Of a stretch of 8,864 nt of DNA, positions 5,390 through 8,864 are shown piece after piece. The position numbers were made by a program, and so were the translations under genes. The notes below the pieces were generated by a model that was given only the letters and a program-made list of their open reading frames with translations, searched no databases and had not been told where the DNA came from. The first letter of the stretch is position 1. Each line of letters opens with the position of its first letter. This DNA comes from an uncultured Actinomycetes bacterium (GTDB lineage Bacteria; Actinomycetota; Thermoleophilia; Solirubrobacterales; Solirubrobacteraceae), in assembly GCA_937888775.1 (NCBI GenBank), contig CALAQT010000192.1, positions 1-8,864 on the forward strand. The letters run 5' to 3'.

Positions 5390-5674
5390 ATGAGCGCTCA
5401 GGCACACTTCACCGCCGAGCAGGCCCGCACGGCGGGCGAGCGGATCGGCATCGACTGGGCGAGCTCGCGCTTCGACGCTGAGCAGTTCCGAATGGGCATG
5501 GACGTGGAGCTCGAGCACGGCACGCAGGACCTCGAGACCGACGTGACGGGCGACGACATGATCGTCACGGCGAAGATCGCCCGCGCCCACCTCAACGAGT
5601 TCCCCGACTACTACTCGCGCCTCGCGGTCATGGAGGCGGACGCGGAGGCCTACTGGTCCCAGCGGGAGGCCTAG
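5390..5674 (+). CDS. DUF5661 family protein
   Basis: 94 aa, about full length for DUF5661, a small bacterial family of unknown function. Visible family signatures are the opening FTAEQARTAGERIGIDW (7-23), the core F-D-A-E-Q-F-R-M-G-M-D-V-E-L-E-H-G (28-44), and the C-terminal A-H-L-N-E-F-P-D-Y-Y (66-75) followed by an E-rich helix (L-x-x-M-E-A-D-A-E-A-Y-W). No signal peptide or membrane segment, so it should be cytoplasmic; the many Glu/Asp/His residues give no recognisable active site. ATG 5390-5392 follows a G-rich site (GAGAGGCGGGG, 5373-5383). The frame is open upstream to 5207, but that stretch is arginine/proline-rich translation without family similarity. No promoter is confidently seen in 5114-5389. 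The gene is transcribed alone. Confidence 0.88.
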   Translation: MSAQAHFTAEQARTAGERIGIDWASSRFDAEQFRMGMDVELEHGTQDLETDVTGDDMIVTAKIARAHLNEFPDYYSRLAVMEADAEAYWSQREA

Positions 5675-5942
5675 TGCAGTGTTCCTGAAGTGGCTTGTCC
5701 ATTTGTGGCCTCGGTGATGATGCGCTCGGACGCCTGCTGCTCGTCCATTTCGCGAGTCTGGGACTCGTCGAGCGACGCGCTCGCTCCGCTGTCGAAGCAG
5801 CAGTGTGGCGGCGAGTTGGAATCCTTGCCGCGCGATCTCCGTGGAACAGTCCCAGTCTGGATGGCTGATGCGGTCGCAGCTTTGTGTCTCGATCCCGCCA
5901 GAGATGGGGAGCCGCGACTCCCTGTCCCGCGGGGACGAGCGC
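5675..5942. other. Unassigned stretch between DUF5661 and the kdp locus
   Basis: No gene is supported here. Several frames are open on both strands. One minus-strand frame ends in TAG at 5671-5673, overlapping the DUF5661 stop, and could encode at least the 25 residues starting at ATG 5746-5748, but there is no ribosome site. Base use is less extreme than in the dehydrogenase or LysR genes, with a higher share of T. The abrupt change right after the DUF5661 stop, and the hairpin at its other end, fit a remnant of inserted or decayed DNA. I see no transposase motif, terminal repeat pair or target duplication. Confidence 0.4.
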
Positions 5943-5965
5943 GCGCGTAGGGCGTCCCTACGCGC
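5943..5965 (+). terminator. 10-bp perfect hairpin upstream of the kdp kinase
   Basis: GCGCGTAGGG (5943-5952) pairs perfectly with CCCTACGCGC (5956-5965) around a 3-base loop CGT. It is followed by CCGTTGGATT, only weakly T-rich. It would insulate the kdp promoter from read-through out of the DUF5661 side, or it could be part of the kdp control region. Confidence 0.45.
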
Positions 5966-5967
5966 CC

Positions 5968-6006
5968 GTTGGATTCGGCGTTGGAGTTGGAGATACGCTA
6001 AGCGGC
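5968..6006 (+). promoter_or_regulatory. Candidate kdpDE promoter with three GTTGGA repeats
   Basis: TACGCT at 5994-5999 fits the actinobacterial -10 pattern TANNNT and ends 7 bases before GTG 6007, the spacing expected if transcription starts at the GTG itself (leaderless mRNA). No Shine-Dalgarno lies at a usable distance. Immediately upstream, GTTGGA occurs three times, at 5968-5973, 5980-5985 and 5986-5991, that is, at steps of 12 and 6 bp. These may include a weak -35 (TTGGAT at 5969-5974, 19-bp spacer) or a regulator site. Confidence 0.4.
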
Positions 6007-7413
6007 GTGCGTCGTGGCGTAGATCCGGTGTTCCTGCGTGGCCGCCGTCCCTCTTTCGTCTTGGGGATCGTGACGATCGTTGTCCTTGTGGCGGTCTGCA
6101 CGGGCCTGGTGTTTCCGCTGAAGCGGGTGACGACGGTCTCCTCGCTCGGGGTTGTCTATCTGTTGGGTGTTGTGATCGTCTCGGCGTATTGGGGACTGTG
6201 GTTCGGCGTGGCGATGTCGGTGTTGAGTGCTGCGGCGTTCAACTTCTTTCATTTGCCGCCGGTTGGGCGTTTCACGGTCGCCGATAGCCGCAATTGGGTT
6301 GCGTTGGGTGCGTTCTTGGTGGTTGCGGTTGCGACCAGTACTGTGAGCGAGCTTGCCCGTGCGCGGGCCGCGGAGGCCGAGCGACGTCGTGCGGAGGCGG
6401 ATCTGACTGCGGAGATGGCGCAGATGCTGCTTGCGCGCGCGGGCGTCACGGACGCCTTGGTGCCGATCGGGCGCCGTCTCGCGGATGTGTTCGGGCTTGC
6501 GTGGGTTTCGATCAGCCTCGGTGAACAAGGCGGGGACGCCCGCCGGGAGGCGATAGCGCTGCTCGCCGACGGGCGCAGGGTGGGGACGCTGCTGATCCCT
6601 GCCGGGCTGCGTCCGAACGTGACCGCTCGTCTGCGCGAGCGGTTGGTGCCGGCCCTCGCGGTGGCATTGGAGCTGGCCTTGGAGCGCGAACGTCTCGTTG
6701 CCGAGACGGTGGAGACTGAGGCTCTGCGACGCAGCGACGCGGTCAAGACGGCTGTGCTGCGCACGGTTTCGCACGATTTGCGTTCGCCTTTGACCGCGAT
6801 GGTCGCTGCGGGTGCCGCGGTGCGGGCACCCGAGGTGACTTTGTCTGAGCGCGACGAGCTCGGCGGCCTGGTGGTCGAGGAGGGCGCGCGCCTGTCGCGG
6901 CTGATCGAGAATCTGCTGGACCTGTCGAGATTGGAGGCGCAGGCGGCGGCGCCGCAGCCCGTGGAGTGCTCGGTTGAGGAGGTGATCGATGCAGCGCTTG
7001 CCGCACAACAATCAGATGCTGTCTTTGACGTGCGCATCGACCCGGCGCTTGGGTCGGTGCGTGCCGACTTCGTGCAGGTGGAGCGTGCCCTGGCGAATCT
7101 CATGGAGAACGCGACCCGCCACTCGAACGGGACGCCGGTGATCGTACGGGCGAGAGCGGCGGGCGGACGGGCCGTGATCCGCGTCGTTGATCGCGGCCCG
7201 GGCATCCCGGCGGTGGAGCAGGAACGGATCTTCCAGCCGTTCTATCGCGCGCCGGGCGGAGCGGGCGAGACCCACGCAGGCTCGGGGCTGGGTCTGGCGA
7301 TCGCCAAGGGCTTCATCGAGATCAACGGCGGTCGGATCGCAGTCGAGTCGACCCCTGGACAGGGCACGAGCTTCGTGGTCGAGTTGCCGCTGGCGGGCGA
7401 GACGGGAGCCTGA
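6007..7413 (+). CDS. kdpD: Short KdpD-type sensor histidine kinase (transmitter half)
   Basis: 468 aa from GTG 6007. Hydrophobic segments at about 17-37, 47-75 and 96-114 form the DUF4118 membrane domain of KdpD, with the AAAFNFFHLPP loop (76-86) typical of it. A basic/glutamate-rich helix and a GAF-like region (about 120-225) follow. In the kinase core, the phospho-acceptor is H256 in TVSHDLRSPL, the N box has N367 (LMENATRHS), the G1 box is D395-x-G397 (VVDRGPGIP), then comes the F box (FQPFYRAP) and the G2 box GSGLGLAIAKG (426-436). Full KdpD has about 840-900 aa. The N-terminal KdpD/Usp-like cytosolic sensor with its Walker motifs is absent, and no separate gene for it is seen upstream. 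It should phosphorylate the KdpE encoded next, whose ATG overlaps this stop (TGATG). A longer GTG start at 5884 is open but adds residues unlike the family. Confidence 0.88.
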   Translation: MRRGVDPVFLRGRRPSFVLGIVTIVVLVAVCTGLVFPLKRVTTVSSLGVVYLLGVVIVSAYWGLWFGVAMSVLSAAAFNFFHLPPVGRFTVADSRNWVALGAFLVVAVATSTVSELARARAAEAERRRAEADLTAEMAQMLLARAGVTDALVPIGRRLADVFGLAWVSISLGEQGGDARREAIALLADGRRVGTLLIPAGLRPNVTARLRERLVPALAVALELALERERLVAETVETEALRRSDAVKTAVLRTVSHDLRSPLTAMVAAGAAVRAPEVTLSERDELGGLVVEEGARLSRLIENLLDLSRLEAQAAAPQPVECSVEEVIDAALAAQQSDAVFDVRIDPALGSVRADFVQVERALANLMENATRHSNGTPVIVRARAAGGRAVIRVVDRGPGIPAVEQERIFQPFYRAPGGAGETHAGSGLGLAIAKGFIEINGGRIAVESTPGQGTSFVVELPLAGETGA

Positions 7414-8114
7414 TGGCCAGTCAGAGCCCGGCCGGGCGGCGGATACTCGCCTGCGATGACGAGCTTAAGATCCTGCGGGCGTTGAAGCTGGTTCTGCGCC
7501 CGGCGGGCTTCGAGGTCGTGACGGCCGCAAGTATCGAGGAAGCGCTGGACGTGGTCGCGGTCACGCCGGTGGAGGCGGCGATCATCGACCTCGTGTTGCC
7601 CGACGGGAACGGGGTCGATCTGTGCCGGCGGTTGCGGGAGTGGAGTGCGATGCCGATCATCGTGCTGTCCGCGGTCGGAGAAGAGCAGGAGAAGGTGCGG
7701 GCGCTGGACGCTGGTGCAGATGACTACGTCACCAAGCCGTTCGGCCCACAGGAGCTCGTTGCGCGGTTGCAGGCCGTTCTGCGACGGGCCTCTCCGGAGC
7801 CGGAGGAGAGCGTCGTCTCAGCCGCCGGCCTGGAGGTCGATCTGGCGGCCCACATCGTTCGCCGGGATGGCGAGGAGATCCACCTGACGCGCACGGAGTT
7901 TGAGCTGCTTCGCGTGCTCGTGCGCAACCGTGGTCGGCTGATGACACACCGCGCCCTGTTGACCGAGGTGTGGGGGCCTGAATACGCCGATGACGTCACG
8001 GTGTTGCGTGGCCAGATCGCGAATCTGCGGCGCAAGATCGAGCCACCTCGAGGACCGCGCCGGCACTACGTCCGCACCGAGTCGGGCGTTGGCTACCGGT
8101 TTGACCCGAAGTAA
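7413..8114 (+). CDS. kdpE: KdpE-type response regulator (OmpR/PhoB family)
   Basis: 233 aa. The receiver domain (about 10-124) has the acidic pocket D15-D16, the phospho-acceptor D59 (AAIIDLVLPDGNG), the switch S86 and the lysine K108 in DYVTKPF. The trans-activation domain (about 137-231) is a PhoB-type winged helix: the strand block VDLAAHIVRRDGEEIHLT, then TEFELLRVLVRN, MTHRALLTEVWG with the recognition region D-V-T-V-L-R-G-Q-I-A-N-L-R-R-K, and the wing VRTESGVGYRF. The sequence DVTVLRGQIANLRRKIE is close to KdpE proteins. Its ATG shares one base with the kinase stop, and GGGAG (7404-7408) precedes it, so the two are translationally coupled. Its likely target is the direct-repeat array 74 bp downstream, in front of kdpF. 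Confidence 0.92.
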   Translation: MASQSPAGRRILACDDELKILRALKLVLRPAGFEVVTAASIEEALDVVAVTPVEAAIIDLVLPDGNGVDLCRRLREWSAMPIIVLSAVGEEQEKVRALDAGADDYVTKPFGPQELVARLQAVLRRASPEPEESVVSAAGLEVDLAAHIVRRDGEEIHLTRTEFELLRVLVRNRGRLMTHRALLTEVWGPEYADDVTVLRGQIANLRRKIEPPRGPRRHYVRTESGVGYRFDPK

Positions 8115-8187
8115 CTGGCGCTAGAGCAGGCTCCCTGAGGCGCGCAGCTCAAGGCTGGCGCTCGCCGCCGGCCTAGCACGGATGAGC

Positions 8188-8237
8188 CTGTACGAAATCT
8201 GTACGTCGAGGGCGGGTTTCTGTACGCGGCCTGTATG
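8188..8237 (+). promoter_or_regulatory. Candidate KdpE operator: four phased CTGTACG direct repeats
   Basis: CTGTACG occurs at 8188-8194, 8199-8205 and 8220-8226, and CTGTATG at 8231-8237. The steps are 11, 21 and 11 bp, so all four lie on one face of the helix and form two tandem pairs with 4-base spacers AAAT and CGGC. OmpR/PhoB-family regulators bind as head-to-tail dimers to such 7+4-bp direct repeats; the E. coli Pho box (CTGTCAT pairs) has the same layout. The array is between kdpE and the first small kdp ORF, 14 bp before the ATG at 8252, where it would cover the promoter of kdpFABC. Confidence 0.72.
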
Positions 8238-8251
8238 CCGCCGGGTTCATC

Positions 8252-8341
8252 ATGGCGGTCATGGACGCCGTCGCAATTCTCATCGCCATTGCATTTGTCG
8301 CGGTGATGCTGCTGTTGATCGAGGGGATCGATCGGATATGA
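8252..8341 (+). CDS. 29-aa membrane micropeptide preceding KdpF
   Basis: ATG 8252 opens 29 codons ending in TGA 8339-8341; ATG 8261 in the same frame is an alternative start. Residues 5-23 are one hydrophobic helix (DAVAILIAIAFVAVMLLLI) followed by the short E-G-I-D-R-I tail. The stop overlaps the next ATG as ATGA, which implies translational coupling and argues that the ORF is real. In size and topology it resembles KdpF, but it lacks the Y-A-L-x-R-x-E ending, so it is probably an extra small subunit or leader peptide of the locus. The ribosome site is weak, and the start is close to the proposed operator, so the transcript may have a very short leader. Confidence 0.6.
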   Translation: MAVMDAVAILIAIAFVAVMLLLIEGIDRI

Positions 8342-8466
8342 CCGGGCCAGCGCCGCTCGCGTTCTTTGTCGCTCACATGAGCGGAGCGGACTTCTTTGGG
8401 CTCGTGGTTTCGGTGGTCGTGATCGGATACCTGTTCTACGCGTTGGTGCGCGGGGAGAAGCTCTAG
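8338..8466 (+). CDS. kdpF: KdpF, small stabilising subunit of the Kdp potassium pump
   Basis: 42 aa from ATG 8338, or 29 aa from the internal ATG 8377, which is exactly the length of E. coli KdpF. The part from 8377 (M-S-G-A-D-F-F-G-L-V-V-S) leads into one transmembrane helix and the KdpF-like end Y-L-F-Y-A-L-V-R-G-E-K-L. KdpF is a single-helix lipid-like stabiliser of the KdpFABC complex in the cytoplasmic membrane. GAGGGG at 8321-8326 and the ATGA overlap with the preceding micropeptide favour the 8338 start; no ribosome site precedes 8377. The kdpA start follows after three bases, as usual for this operon. Confidence 0.78.
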   Translation: MTGPAPLAFFVAHMSGADFFGLVVSVVVIGYLFYALVRGEKL

Positions 8467-8469
8467 GCG

Positions 8470-8864
8470 ATGACTCTCCAGGGGTGGGTTCAGATCGTCG
8501 TGTTCTTCGCGATCATCGTCGCGATCACGCCGCTGCTGGGCGGGTACATGGCACGGGTCTACACGGGACAGCACGTGTTCCTGGCGCGTGTACTTGGCCC
8601 ATTCGAGCGTGGGATCTACCGGGCGATTCGCGCGGATGTGCGGCGCGAGCAGGATTGGAAGGCCTACGCGGCCAGCGTGATGTTGTTCTCGCTGGCCGGG
8701 TGGCTGCTGCTGTATCTCATTCTGCGTACGCAGACCATCCATCCTTTCAACCCGGAGGGTTTTCACTCGGCGCCGTGGAACGTGACGTTCAACACCGTCA
8801 CTTCGTTCTTGACGAACACGAACTGGCAGTACTACGGCGGCGAGACGACGATGAGCTACTTCAG
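8470..8864 (+). CDS. kdpA: KdpA, potassium-channel subunit of the Kdp ATPase (N-terminal 131 aa)
   Basis: The window ends inside this gene; full KdpA has about 550-600 aa. It starts at ATG 8470, three bases after kdpF, with GGGGAG at 8452-8457. The first helix (GWVQIVVFFAIIVAITPLLG, 5-24) is followed by the G-x-Y-M-A-R-V-Y-T-G motif and an amphipathic stretch with GPFERGIYR (43-51). A second helix (about 67-85) and NPEGF then lead to the first selectivity-filter segment F-N-T-V-T-S-F-L-T-N-T-N-W-Q (107-120) and Y-G-G-E-T-T-M-S-Y. These are characteristic KdpA residues. KdpA selects K+ and passes it to the KdpB P-type ATPase; kdpB and kdpC are expected just beyond the right edge. Confidence 0.95.
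   Translation, partial: MTLQGWVQIVVFFAIIVAITPLLGGYMARVYTGQHVFLARVLGPFERGIYRAIRADVRREQDWKAYAASVMLFSLAGWLLLYLILRTQTIHPFNPEGFHSAPWNVTFNTVTSFLTNTNWQYYGGETTMSYF

Noticed and set aside
5675..5942. Insertion-sequence remnant next to DUF5661
   Set aside because: Composition and the abrupt border suggested it, but I could find neither matching terminal repeats nor transposase motifs, so it is listed only as unassigned sequence.
5998..7011. 337- and 318-codon minus-strand frames (the second at 6249-7205) opposite the kinase
   Set aside because: They are R/S/T/H-rich translations without any motif; the plus strand encodes every kinase box in order.
8173..8766. 197-codon minus-strand frame across the kdp small ORFs
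   Set aside because: It overlaps kdpF, kdpA and the repeat array, has no ribosome site and no recognisable domain. The plus-strand genes fit the conserved kdp order.

Overview
The window comes from a high-GC actinobacterium, most likely of class Thermoleophilia (Solirubrobacterales-like). That placement is inferred from gene content and codon bias: a HARP-like N-terminus of an SNF2-type helicase, a DUF5661 gene, a tiny secreted two-cysteine protein, a short KdpD-type kinase, and third codon positions that are nearly all G/C. No marker gene is present to settle it.

Bases 1-51 are not biological. They are an Illumina TruSeq P7/index adapter, so the window starts at a contig end carrying untrimmed adapter. 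The adjoining 24 bp form a perfect inverted repeat that begins at the junction, so the last few codons of the first gene are also suspect.

Region by region: (a) 52-706, minus strand: 5' part of a probable SNF2-family helicase, cut by the contig end. (b) 861-1880, plus: a complete zinc alcohol dehydrogenase. (c) 1938-2363, minus: an SRPBCC-fold protein. Only 20 bp away, on the plus strand (2384-2821), is the C-terminal half of an alpha/beta hydrolase with no nucleophile. (d) 2876-3763, minus: a LysR-type regulator with a T-N11-A dyad just upstream of its start. (e) 3784-4083: no gene, but three consecutive strong hairpins. (f) 4084-4308, minus: a 74-aa secreted protein, with a perfect 15-bp palindrome in its upstream region. 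(g) 4430-4768: a less GC-rich stretch with a doubtful 40-aa ORF and a fragment of a VOC (glyoxalase-fold) gene. (h) 4801-4886: two very strong hairpins, followed by a 62-aa single-pass membrane protein (minus, 4925-5113). (i) 5390-5674, plus: a DUF5661 protein. (j) 5675-5942: unexplained sequence ending in a hairpin.

From about 5968 to the right edge lies a potassium-transport (kdp) locus, all on the plus strand: a short sensor kinase (KdpD transmitter half only), KdpE overlapping it by one base, a 137-bp regulatory gap, a 29-aa membrane micropeptide, KdpF, and the N-terminus of KdpA running off the window. The gap carries four CTGTACG-type direct repeats spaced 11, 21 and 11 bp. This is the tandem layout bound by OmpR/PhoB-family regulators and a strong candidate for the KdpE operator. 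The proposed logic is that the kinase-regulator pair is made from its own, possibly leaderless, promoter at about 5994-6007, and phosphorylated KdpE then switches on kdpFABC from the repeat array. The kinase gene uses noticeably more T at wobble positions than the genes upstream, which suggests a different history for the kdp segment.
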